Positions 1 to 5,792 of a DNA stretch of 6,385 nt are shown one piece after another. Made by a program: the position numbers and the translations under genes. Under the pieces are notes generated by a model that saw only the letters and a list, made by a program, of their open reading frames with translations, was not told the DNA's origin and did no database searches. Source of the stretch: Bacillota bacterium (GTDB lineage Bacteria; Bacillota; Clostridia; Christensenellales; Aristaeellaceae); contig JAEWAH010000325.1 in assembly GCA_023391725.1 (NCBI GenBank), forward strand, positions 1-6,385. The letters are read 5' to 3'. Numbering within the stretch: the stretch's first letter is position 1; every line of letters starts with the position of its first letter.

Positions 1-3
1 ATG

Positions 4-34
4 AAAAGCCTCCCTTTAGCAAAGGAGGCTTTTT
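4..34. terminator. Intrinsic terminator-like hairpin, possibly bidirectional
   Basis: Arms AGCCTCC..TTT (7-17) and AAAGGAGGCT (21-30) pair over 10 bp with one bulged C and an AGC loop. The plus strand continues with five T (30-34), and the minus strand continues with four T (complement of 4-7), so the hairpin could stop transcription from either side. Its probable job here is to end the minus-strand transcript carrying the GNAT-ManA gene, about 120 bp after that gene's stop. A convergent plus-strand gene to the left is possible but lies outside the window. Confidence 0.7.
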
Positions 35-84
35 GGTTCCCTTCAGGGAGCAACCTATCTTTTTTCTTCCCCAGCATAGGGATT

Positions 85-160
85 CCAAAGGGATATATCC
101 CTTTGGCAGGGTCCAGGGGCAGAGCCCCTGGCAGGGGTTCTTAGGGACATCGTCCCCTAA
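85..160. repeat. Cluster of three consecutive stem-loops (palindromic extragenic repeat)
   Basis: Three hairpins follow one another: a perfect 22-bp palindrome at 85-106 (half-site CCAAAGGGATA), a hairpin with perfect 8-bp arms CCAGGGGC/GCCCCTGG and loop AGA at 113-131, and TTAGGGAC (141-148) pairing with GTCCCCTAA (152-160) with one bulged C. The layout resembles REP/BIME-like extragenic palindromes of Clostridia; that family assignment is an inference from style, not from a match. The third hairpin contains the TAG stop (157-159) of the GNAT-ManA gene, so the repeat reaches into coding sequence. It could act as an mRNA 3'-end stabiliser or attenuator ahead of the terminator at 4-34. Confidence 0.7.
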
Positions 161-1638
161 GCGTTCCCCGCGTCCCCTAGCGTCGGCGCGGCCAGCAGTG
201 CCTCGCCCACGCCATGCAGGGTAAGGGGCGGCCGATTCGCGGGCAGCATCACGGAATCGCCCTTTTTCAGTTCCATGGCGTCGTTTTCCCAGCAAAGCAG
301 CAGGGAATCCATGGCGGTTAAGAAGGCGAAGCGTTTAGGATCAGGTTCGATGGATAGCTTCCCGGAAACGCGTAGCCTGTCCAATTCAAATACAGGATTG
401 CGCAGAAGCGGCTGAAATCCCTCCCCCGGCACACGATGCACAGGGTCCAGATGGAAGGATAGGTCGGAAACGTCAATGGCCTGCCGGATGTGAAGCTCGC
501 GCCTCTTCCCGCTGGCGTCCGCCCGGTCCCAATCGTAAAAGCGGTAGGTAACGTCGCTGGATTGCTGGATCTCGTACAAGCATACCCCGGCGCCGATAGC
601 GTGGACACAGCCTGCGGGGATGAAGCACACGTCGCCTTCCTTGATCTTCACCCGGCGAAGGTACTTTTCGATGGCCGCACCTTGGGAGGCGGCCTTTTCC
701 AATTCCTCGCGGGTGACGCCCGGCATGAGCCCGTACACCAGTTCCGCGCCTGGGTCGGCTTGCAGGATCACCCAGGCCTCGGTCTTGCCCAGCTTGCCGT
801 TCTCGTGCAATCCGGCGTAGGCGTCGTTTGGATGCACCTGCACGCTCAATGTATCCTTGGCGTCTAGAAGTTTCAGCAAAAGGGGAAAAGGCCCATGGAT
901 GGCTGTCCCTTGCAGCTTTTCCCCATAGGCAGCCAACAGCTCGTCCAGCCCCTCGCCGTTTTCGGCGTGGCTCACCAGCCCCGGGATCACGCTGATCTCC
1001 ATGCTTTCCCCGGTACGGTCATTGGGAATATCCTTCCCAAACAATTCTTTTAACTTATTGCCGCCCCAGGGCAATTCCGGGAAAGCGCGGTAAGCCGGGC
1101 GCATTTTCAGGGGTAAAAGCGGGCAATCGTCCGTCAAAGGCATCTCAAAGCATTGGAAGCGCGTTGGCCTAAAGTCAAAGCTCACCTGCCCCACGCGGCG
1201 CATGCCCAGCCCGCCATACAAAGCCAAGGCTCTTTCGTTTTTCAGGTACGTGTCCAGGCGCAGGCTGTCGCAGCCCATCTCCCGGGCCAAACGGATCACA
1301 TGGGCCATGGCCTCCCGGCCCACGCCCCGGCGCTGGCGCGTTGGATCCACCACCAGCCGGTGCAGCACAGCGGGGCGCACCCCAAAATGCCAACACAGCG
1401 TTTTATATTGCGGGTCCTGCTCCTCGTTAATCACAAAGGCGGCCGCAAGCTCCCCTTCATCCTCCAATGCATAGATGACACCCTCGGCCACATCCTCCGT
1501 CAGCACCGCCTCGCTGGGATAGATCCCCCAGCGCCACTGGTCCAGCCCCTGTTCTTCCATGGCCCGGACGCCGCTTTCAAAAAGCCGGCACAGCGCCAGG
1601 AGATCCTGTTCGTCCGCCTTGCGGCAAAGAAAGCTCAT
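157..1638 (-). CDS. GNAT N-acetyltransferase fused to type I mannose-6-phosphate isomerase
   Basis: This is a 493-aa protein with two complete domains. Residues 1-168 are a GNAT acetyltransferase, with the acetyl-CoA loop QRRGVG (102-107) after the LVVDP strand, and N134 and Y141 in the N-x6-Y motif. Residues about 174-485 are a small class I phosphomannose isomerase, which interconverts mannose-6-P and fructose-6-P in the cytoplasm. ManA marks are WGG (191-193), SVQVHP (265-270), GKTEAW (284-289), PAGCVHAIGAG (341-351), EIQQSSDVTYRFYDWDR (356-372). Expected zinc ligands Q267, H269, E287 and H346 are all present, as is R366. The ManA part matches the roughly 315-aa stand-alone family. The linker is only about 5 residues, and the ManA Met codons (166, 179) have no Shine-Dalgarno, so this looks like one polypeptide. 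GGAGG lies 7 nt before the ATG, inside the ABC gene, and the ATGA overlap implies translational coupling. The last codons (LGDAGNA, stop) lie within or beside a palindromic repeat. The GNAT substrate is unknown. Confidence 0.9.
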   Translation of the reverse strand: MSFLCRKADEQDLLALCRLFESGVRAMEEQGLDQWRWGIYPSEAVLTEDVAEGVIYALEDEGELAAAFVINEEQDPQYKTLCWHFGVRPAVLHRLVVDPTRQRRGVGREAMAHVIRLAREMGCDSLRLDTYLKNERALALYGGLGMRRVGQVSFDFRPTRFQCFEMPLTDDCPLLPLKMRPAYRAFPELPWGGNKLKELFGKDIPNDRTGESMEISVIPGLVSHAENGEGLDELLAAYGEKLQGTAIHGPFPLLLKLLDAKDTLSVQVHPNDAYAGLHENGKLGKTEAWVILQADPGAELVYGLMPGVTREELEKAASQGAAIEKYLRRVKIKEGDVCFIPAGCVHAIGAGVCLYEIQQSSDVTYRFYDWDRADASGKRRELHIRQAIDVSDLSFHLDPVHRVPGEGFQPLLRNPVFELDRLRVSGKLSIEPDPKRFAFLTAMDSLLLCWENDAMELKKGDSVMLPANRPPLTLHGVGEALLAAPTLGDAGNA

Positions 1639-3401
1639 GACACCGCCTCCGTATACATGTGATACAGCTGATAGTACACGCCCTTTTTCGCCATCAGTTC
1701 CGCGTGGGTGCCCTGCTCCTCCACGCCCTTGTCGGTGAGCACCCAGATCACCGTGGCGTTGCGGATGGTGGTCAACCGGTGCGCAATGGTAAAGGTAGTG
1801 CGGCCTTTGGCCAGCACTTCCAGGGATTTTTGTACGATGCGCTCGCTTTCGTTGTCCAAAGCGGAGGTCGCTTCATCCAAGATCAAGATGGGGGGATTTT
1901 TGAGGAATACCCGGGCGATGGACACGCGCTGCTTCTGCCCGCCGGAGAGCTTCACGCCCCGCTCGCCCACGAAGGTGTCGTACCCGTTGGGCAGTTGGAG
2001 AATGAATTCATGCGCCCCGGCCAGCTTCGCCGCCTGCTCGATCTCGTCCCTGGTAGCGTCCTGCTTGCCGTAGGCGATGTTCTCGTATACCGTGCCGGAG
2101 AACAGATACACTTCTTGCTGCACCATGCCGATGTTCTCCCGCAGGCTCTTTTGGGTAAGATCCCGGATGTCCTGCCCGTCCACAGTGATGCGGCCGGAAG
2201 TCACGTCATAAAACCTGGGGATCAGGTTGCACAGCGTGGATTTTCCGCTGCCGGAAGGCCCGACAAGCGCTACGTTCTCTCCGGCCTTGACCTGCAAGTT
2301 AAGGTCCGCCAGCACAGCCTGCCCGTCGTCGGCGTATTGGAAGCTCACGTTTTCAAACCCAATATCACCCCGGACGTTTTCAAGCTCTTTGGCGCCCGGC
2401 GCATCCTTGATCTCTAAAGGAGCGTCCATGATCTGGTAAAACCGCTCGATGCCCGTGACGCCCCGCTGGAATTGCTCGGCAAACTCCACGATGCGGCGGA
2501 TGGAGGTCAAAAGTGTGGACACGTACAGCAAGTACGCCATGTAATCGCCCACGGTGATCTTGCCGCCTATGATAAGCAGCGCGCCAACCACCACCACCAG
2601 GATGTACATGAGCCCGTCAAATACCCTGGTCGTGGTGCTGAACCCCGCCATGGCCCGGTAGGAGAGGCGCTTGATCTTCAGGAAAAGCTGGTTGCCTTCC
2701 TGAAACTTTTCTTCCTCCACCGGCTCGTTGGCGAAGGATTTCACTACCCTAATGCCAAGCAGACTGTCTTCCACCTGGGCGTTGAGCTCGCCCACCTGAT
2801 GCCGCGTCTGCATGAAGGCTTCCCGCATGCGCACGTTAAAGCGCCGGGCAAAAAACAGCATCAGCGGCAGCATCAAAAAGATCATCAGCGTAAGCCATAT
2901 GTTCATCCCTGAAAGGATGATAAAGGAGGTGATGATCTTGATGGCCGCGATGAAGAATTCCTCGGGGCAGTGGTGGGCAAACTCCGTGACCTCAAACAGG
3001 TCGCTGGTAATGCGGGCCATGACCTGGCCCACCTTGGTGTTGCTGTAATAGGCAAAGGATAATTGCTGCAAATGAGCAAACAGGTCGCGGCGCATATCGG
3101 TTTCGATCCAGCTGCCCATAATGTGGCCCATGGAGGCCATGTAGTAAGCGGCCGCGGCGTCAATGACCCGCAAAACCACGTACATCCCGCCGAGCTTGAG
3201 CACGAAGGCCGCCGTAAGCCCCGCAAGGTCATCGATGGCCTGGTTGGTGATGGCGCGCACGATCAGCGGCAGCACCAGTTCGCACAGCGTTGTCAGTGCG
3301 GCGCAGGTAAGGTCGAAAGCCTGGGTGCGCCAGTATTTCTTAAAATAGGGGGCGAAGCGCCGGATCATGGTCCCGGTTTTCATGGGCTTTTTCTGTTGCA
3401 A
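1635..3401 (-). CDS. Half-size ABC exporter (fused membrane and ATPase domains, MdlB/MsbA-like)
   Basis: This is a 588-aa complete type IV ABC exporter subunit, expected to dimerise in the cytoplasmic membrane and export an unidentified substrate (lipid, peptide or drug). Residues 1-320 form the transmembrane domain, with hydrophobic segments near 30-50, 64-88, 146-165, 167-186, 262-283 and 284-303. The nucleotide-binding domain follows, with A-loop Y356, Walker A GPSGSGKST (381-389), Q-loop Q429, signature LSGGQ (485-489), Walker B ILILD with catalytic E510 (505-510), D-loop SALD (513-516) and H-loop H541. All ATPase motifs are intact. The TTG start at 3401 is chosen because AAGGAAGG (3412-3419) sits 10 nt upstream. 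The first ATG (3383, MKTGTM) has no ribosome binding site at a usable distance but remains possible. No partner half-transporter is adjacent, which suggests a homodimer. Its stop overlaps the start of the GNAT-ManA gene by 4 bp. Confidence 0.95.
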   Translation of the reverse strand: MQQKKPMKTGTMIRRFAPYFKKYWRTQAFDLTCAALTTLCELVLPLIVRAITNQAIDDLAGLTAAFVLKLGGMYVVLRVIDAAAAYYMASMGHIMGSWIETDMRRDLFAHLQQLSFAYYSNTKVGQVMARITSDLFEVTEFAHHCPEEFFIAAIKIITSFIILSGMNIWLTLMIFLMLPLMLFFARRFNVRMREAFMQTRHQVGELNAQVEDSLLGIRVVKSFANEPVEEEKFQEGNQLFLKIKRLSYRAMAGFSTTTRVFDGLMYILVVVVGALLIIGGKITVGDYMAYLLYVSTLLTSIRRIVEFAEQFQRGVTGIERFYQIMDAPLEIKDAPGAKELENVRGDIGFENVSFQYADDGQAVLADLNLQVKAGENVALVGPSGSGKSTLCNLIPRFYDVTSGRITVDGQDIRDLTQKSLRENIGMVQQEVYLFSGTVYENIAYGKQDATRDEIEQAAKLAGAHEFILQLPNGYDTFVGERGVKLSGGQKQRVSIARVFLKNPPILILDEATSALDNESERIVQKSLEVLAKGRTTFTIAHRLTTIRNATVIWVLTDKGVEEQGTHAELMAKKGVYYQLYHMYTEAVS

Positions 3402-3411
3402 AGGAAACGGC

Positions 3412-3419
3412 CCTTCCTT
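3412..3419 (-). promoter_or_regulatory. Ribosome binding site supporting a TTG start for the ABC exporter
   Basis: The minus strand reads AAGGAAGG, then a 10-nt spacer, then TTG (3401-3399). The next in-frame ATG lies 18 nt further downstream, which puts this site too far away for it. This favours the rare TTG initiation codon. Confidence 0.6.
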
Positions 3420-3424
3420 TCAAG

Positions 3425-3437
3425 TGACATGATGTCA
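3425..3437. promoter_or_regulatory. Perfect 13-bp palindrome, candidate operator
   Basis: TGACATGATGTCA is a perfect inverted repeat (arms TGACAT/ATGTCA around one central base). It is in the 73-bp gap before the ABC exporter, between a possible -10 (3445-3450) and the ribosome binding site. This position would overlap the transcription start, as expected for a repressor site. Small symmetric sites of this size suit MarR-, GntR- or TetR-type dimers, but no such regulator is encoded in the window, so the binding protein is unknown. Confidence 0.35.
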
Positions 3438-3444
3438 TAAAGGT

Positions 3445-3450
3445 ATGATA
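3445..3450 (-). promoter_or_regulatory. Possible -10 element for the ABC exporter / GNAT-ManA pair
   Basis: The minus strand reads TATCAT, matching five of six bases of TATAAT, in the only AT-rich part of the 73-bp gap. At 17 bp upstream I find no good -35 (ATCTCC), so this is a weak or activator-dependent promoter at best. If used, transcription would start near the 13-bp palindrome at 3425-3437. Confidence 0.3.
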
Positions 3451-3474
3451 AGCGGCGGCGAGGCGCCGGAGATA

Positions 3475-4086
3475 TCAGGGCTGCGGCATGGTGAGCAGCG
3501 CCTGGCGGGTGATGACGGCAAAGGCTTCCTCGTCCATTACCGGCGCTGTAAAAACGTACATGGCGCTTTGGCCCCTCACATGCAGACGGATGGAGCCTTC
3601 CTTTTCCATGCGCACGGCGGACATGCCGGCGATGGGCGCGGTCATGTCGTTTTTCAGGGTATACCCCTCCCCCGGAAGCAGGGAGAAGGCGTCTACGGGA
3701 TAGATGCTTTGCAGGGTCAGGGATTGCTCCTTATCAGTATGGTAGCTGAGCGTCACGATCCTGGCAAAGGCACCCTGATACGCCAAATCGTTCGTAAGCC
3801 CCCCGTCAAAGACGATCGTCTCGCTGGGCTGGATAGCCAGCACCGGCGCGGGGAAGTTTTGGACCAGTTGGCCAAGGTCGCTAAGAGAGCCAATCTGCCG
3901 GGGCTGATCCGGGGAGAGCGTGGCCTGGGGCACGGGTGTCCCATGGGCGGCCTGCTCCTCCGGCGGGGCTTCCGCCAGGATCACCGCGATATAAAACGCG
4001 CCCACGCACAGAAGAACGAGTAAAGTGAGCAGTACCCGTTCCAGAATCTTGCGGGGCAGGGATGCTTTTTGAGGCTTGTTTGACAT
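3475..4086 (-). CDS. Single-pass membrane-anchored protein of unknown function
   Basis: I do not recognise the family of this 203-aa protein. The N-terminus is basic (KPQK, PRK), followed by a hydrophobic stretch at about 17-37 (VLLTLLVLLCVGAFYIAVIL) that should act as an uncleaved signal anchor, leaving the remainder outside the membrane. Residues 40-65 are a Pro/Ala/Gln-rich linker. Residues about 67-200 look like a compact, strand-rich extracytoplasmic domain with no cysteines and no obvious catalytic motif. The start ATG is well supported by AGGAG six nucleotides upstream. The gene follows the zinc-ribbon gene by only 12 bp, so the two are surely co-transcribed and probably work together. 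It lies upstream of the ABC exporter, so a role as an exporter accessory is possible but unproven. Confidence 0.8.
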   Translation of the reverse strand: MSNKPQKASLPRKILERVLLTLLVLLCVGAFYIAVILAEAPPEEQAAHGTPVPQATLSPDQPRQIGSLSDLGQLVQNFPAPVLAIQPSETIVFDGGLTNDLAYQGAFARIVTLSYHTDKEQSLTLQSIYPVDAFSLLPGEGYTLKNDMTAPIAGMSAVRMEKEGSIRLHVRGQSAMYVFTAPVMDEEAFAVITRQALLTMPQP

Positions 4087-4098
4087 GCGTATCTCCTG

Positions 4099-4917
4099 TC
4101 AGTCTTTCAAGAGGGCAAGGTCCGCGCCAAGCGCGGCGTCCAAATGCCCGGTCTCGCCCTCACATTCCAGGTCGAATCCCTCATAGAAGGCCCGGGCCAG
4201 GGTCTCCTGCTCCTCATCTGTAAGCAGCGGATCACCAAGCATGCTCCGAATCATCCCGGCGGCCGGGGCGGCCAGCAGCTTGGAAGGCTTCCCGGCGGGG
4301 GCGAACCCGAAAACGGGCCGCATATGCTTGCTGCTGCCCTTCAAAAACAGCCGGATGTATTCCTGGGAAAGGGCTGTCAGGTACTCCTGCAAAAACGATC
4401 GGGGATCGGGGGCTATGCTCATAGCGCGCCCTAATCGCTCCTCATGGAACAGCTCATCGACCATCTGCTCCCGCTGGATGGCGGTGTGCGCCTTGGGCTC
4501 CTCAAAGGCGTGCAGAAGGTAGCACTTGATCACCGAAAAATCCAGCTTGCGCCGGTCCCGCTCATGCCATCTTCCATGCAACAGCAGCGCCTTTTGCACA
4601 TTCAGGTTGTCTGGATTGGCCTTTTCCGCCTCCAGCAAAAGGGCGTACCGCTTCTTGGGGTCGCCCTCCTCCTGGGACTTTTGCAAGAGCGCCCCGGCAG
4701 TGTCAACAGGATTGGTTAACGCGGCCTGGCCTGATGCGTGGGCGGAAGCGGCTTGGCTTAATGATGCAGCGTTGGAAGCAGCCTTCAATACGATGGCCTG
4801 GCCGTTTCGCTGAGGCTCCAGCCTTTTCATACAGTACGGGCAGCTGAAGGGGACCAGCTTGCGCTCCGGCTCCACATCAAGCCTGCCTCCGCATCCGGGG
4901 CAGATCAGCGGCATCAT
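4099..4917 (-). CDS. Zinc-ribbon protein of unknown function
   Basis: This is a 272-aa probably cytoplasmic protein starting at the first ATG of MMPLICPGCGG. The N-terminus holds a four-cysteine zinc ribbon, CPGC (C6, C9) and CPYC (C26, C29), with 16 residues between the pairs. Next comes a low-complexity Ala/Ser/Gln linker (about 45-67), then a largely helical C-terminal region; residues 81-116 look like one TPR-type helical hairpin. No enzyme motif is visible. The frame stays open 33 codons further upstream (to 5016), but that extension would cover the promoter and ribosome binding site, and its Pro/Arg-rich sequence is not protein-like, so I reject it. AAAGGAGG (4928-4935) lies 10 nt before the chosen ATG. 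It is the first gene of the left operon, 12 bp ahead of the membrane-anchored protein gene. The zinc ribbon could bind nucleic acid or a protein partner; I cannot tell which. Confidence 0.82.
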   Translation of the reverse strand: MMPLICPGCGGRLDVEPERKLVPFSCPYCMKRLEPQRNGQAIVLKAASNAASLSQAASAHASGQAALTNPVDTAGALLQKSQEEGDPKKRYALLLEAEKANPDNLNVQKALLLHGRWHERDRRKLDFSVIKCYLLHAFEEPKAHTAIQREQMVDELFHEERLGRAMSIAPDPRSFLQEYLTALSQEYIRLFLKGSSKHMRPVFGFAPAGKPSKLLAAPAAGMIRSMLGDPLLTDEEQETLARAFYEGFDLECEGETGHLDAALGADLALLKD

Positions 4918-4927
4918 GTCATGACCC

Positions 4928-4935
4928 CCTCCTTT
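4928..4935 (-). promoter_or_regulatory. Strong ribosome binding site that fixes the zinc-ribbon gene start
   Basis: The minus strand reads AAAGGAGG, 10 nt before the ATG at 4917. It rules against the longer reading frame that begins at 5016, because the site would then lie inside the coding sequence. Another ATG closer to the site (in GTCATGAC) is out of frame and stops after two codons. Confidence 0.8.
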
Positions 4936-4953
4936 CAAGCACCTTCGCCTTTC

Positions 4954-4982
4954 AGTATACCACAAAATAAGGCGGGGAGGAA
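4954..4982 (-). promoter_or_regulatory. Extended -10 promoter of the left operon
   Basis: The minus strand carries TGGTATACT: a -10 hexamer TATACT (4954-4959, five of six matches) preceded by the extended -10 dinucleotide TG. The -35 region at the usual distance (about 4977-4982, TTCCTC) is poor, which is typical of extended -10 promoters. Transcription would start near 4947, giving a leader of about 30 nt to the zinc-ribbon ATG, with no room for a riboswitch. Confidence 0.6.
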
Positions 4983-5103
4983 TGCGGGGACGGGGGAACC
5001 GAGGAAAAAGGGACAAGCAGAGAGACCTCCTTGTGAAAAAGCCGGTCTCCTTTCACTTTTCCCGGAAAACTTTATCTAGGGATAAACAAAAAGGCCGCTT
5101 CAC
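4983..5103. other. Intergenic stretch with no gene and only weak symmetry
   Basis: I find no convincing coding sequence here. Minor structures are a 6-bp inverted repeat GAGACC/GGTCTC (5022-5027, 5044-5049) with a 16-nt loop, and TTTATC/GATAAA around TAGG (5071-5086). Neither has a T-run or promoter that would give it a clear job. The stretch lies between the inverted-repeat element and the left operon's promoter. Confidence 0.5.
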
Positions 5104-5244
5104 TTCCCCTCCAGAGGAGGGGTGGCGCGCAGCGCCGGGGTGGTTGATGTGCAGCCCAGTTAGCTGTAGGGCGTGACGACCTCGGCGTGCCGCGTTTCAA
5201 CCACCCCGTCCGGCTTCGCCGTCCACCCCTCCTCTGGAGGGGAA
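5104..5244. repeat. 141-bp inverted-repeat element (MITE/REP-like)
   Basis: The outer arms, 5104-5125 and 5223-5244, are perfect 22-bp inverted repeats starting TTCCCCTCC. A second perfect pair, GGGGTGGTTGA (5137-5147) and TCAACCACCCC (5197-5207), nests inside, so most of the element folds into one long hairpin. Each outer arm is also a local hairpin (CCCCTCC/GGAGGGG around AGA or TCT), and the spacers between arms, GGCGCGCAGCGCC and GGCGAAGCC, are small hairpins too. The central 49 bp encode nothing. Such self-complementary non-coding units are typical of dispersed repeats moved in trans by a transposase; none is encoded here, and I see no clear target-site duplication. Confidence 0.8.
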
Positions 5245-5246
5245 TG

Positions 5247-5270
5247 AAAAAACCTCCCTTTGAGGGAGGT
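5247..5270 (-). terminator. Rho-independent terminator of the right block
   Basis: Read on the minus strand, ACCTCCC (5270-5264) pairs perfectly with GGGAGGT (5258-5252) around a 5-nt TCAAA loop and is followed by a run of T (complement of the A run 5247-5252). It sits about 70 bp after the stop of the GNAT gene and should end the split-barrel/GNAT transcript before the left operon's promoter. Confidence 0.85.
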
Positions 5271-5287
5271 GTCACCTGAAGGGTGAC
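5271..5287. repeat. Small perfect hairpin abutting the terminator
   Basis: GTCACC (5271-5276) and GGTGAC (5282-5287) form a perfect 6-bp stem around TGAAG. It directly adjoins the terminator stem and is probably part of the same dispersed palindromic repeat, which would then act as a transcription terminator. It has no T-run of its own. Confidence 0.55.
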
Positions 5288-5339
5288 GGAAGGAGCAAAA
5301 AGATAAAACTGTCCACTCCCTTAACTTACAGAAAACCTC

Positions 5340-5792
5340 TTATGAGCCGGCCCTCTTTCTGTACATCACCTCATTCGCCCTTTGATACCCGCACGCCTCA
5401 TAAAACCTTTGCGCATTCACATTTTTCCCGCCGGTAAAAAGCTGGAACGCTCTCACGCTATTCCGTTTGAATTCTTCCTCCATGGCTGCCATCAATTGCC
5501 CGCCCACACCCTGCCTGCGGTACTTTTCCTCTACAAACAGCTCTGTGATCTCCCCGTAGTAGGCGCTGTAGCACATAGACTTGAATATCTGCCCGCAGAT
5601 GAACCCCGCCGCATTCTCGCTGTCCATTGCTATGAGTACGATCTCCTTCCCGTCACCCTCAAGGGAGGCCCGGATTCCTTCCTCCGTATGCGTCCCTTCG
5701 CCGTTAAAGCGTTCGTTCATCCGGTGCAAAAACGGCGCATCCTGCGGACGCGCCCTTAAAATAGCAATATCCAATGTACCGCTTCTCCTCAT
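5340..5792 (-). CDS. GNAT family N-acetyltransferase
   Basis: This is a stand-alone GNAT acetyltransferase of 150 aa from the ATG at 5792, which transfers an acetyl group from acetyl-CoA to an unidentified amine substrate. Counting from this ATG, the central strand ELFV (84-87) leads into the acetyl-CoA pyrophosphate loop RRQGVG (92-97), and N126 with Y131 in the NAQRFYEACGY segment give the N-x-x-x-x-Y motif. The length is normal for the family. Starts are ambiguous. GTG (5795) or ATG (5792) overlap the upstream stop (GTGA or TGATG) but lack a Shine-Dalgarno, while TTG (5774) has AGGAG 10 nt upstream and would begin LDIAILRARPQD, typical of the family. Overlap with the split-barrel gene means the two are co-transcribed. 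It is unlike the GNAT domain of the fusion protein beyond the family motifs. Confidence 0.88.
   Translation of the reverse strand: MRRSGTLDIAILRARPQDAPFLHRMNERFNGEGTHTEEGIRASLEGDGKEIVLIAMDSENAAGFICGQIFKSMCYSAYYGEITELFVEEKYRRQGVGGQLMAAMEEEFKRNSVRAFQLFTGGKNVNAQRFYEACGYQRANEVMYRKRAGS

Noticed and set aside
85..160. CRISPR array or tRNA cluster
   Set aside because: The hairpins differ in sequence and lack equal repeat-spacer lengths, and no cloverleaf or anticodon arrangement is present.
1153..1662. Plus-strand open frame of about 170 codons
   Set aside because: It is antisense to the GNAT domain of the fusion gene, with no ribosome binding site and no protein-like pattern.
1659..2417. Long plus-strand open frame of about 250 codons
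   Set aside because: It lies entirely antisense to the ABC exporter, whose motifs are intact. The His/Gly/Val-rich translation has no recognisable motif, as expected from a GC-rich shadow frame.
3451..3470. Hairpin CGGCG/CGCCG between the membrane-anchored protein gene and the ABC exporter gene as a terminator
   Set aside because: The stem is only 5 bp with no T-run on the minus strand, so it is not a credible terminator.
4918..5016. N-terminal extension of the zinc-ribbon protein
   Set aside because: It would run over the promoter and a near-perfect ribosome binding site. The Pro/Arg-rich segment is not protein-like, and the zinc ribbon is complete from the ATG at 4917.
5148..5196. Integron attC-like or attachment site in the middle of the inverted-repeat element (AGTTAGCTG)
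   Set aside because: GTTAGCT does not fit the GTTRRRY core, and there is no partner core, integrase or cassette.
5072..5275. Minus-strand frame of 67 codons in the intergenic region
   Set aside because: It is made almost wholly of the inverted-repeat element and terminator, with an Arg/Pro-rich composition.
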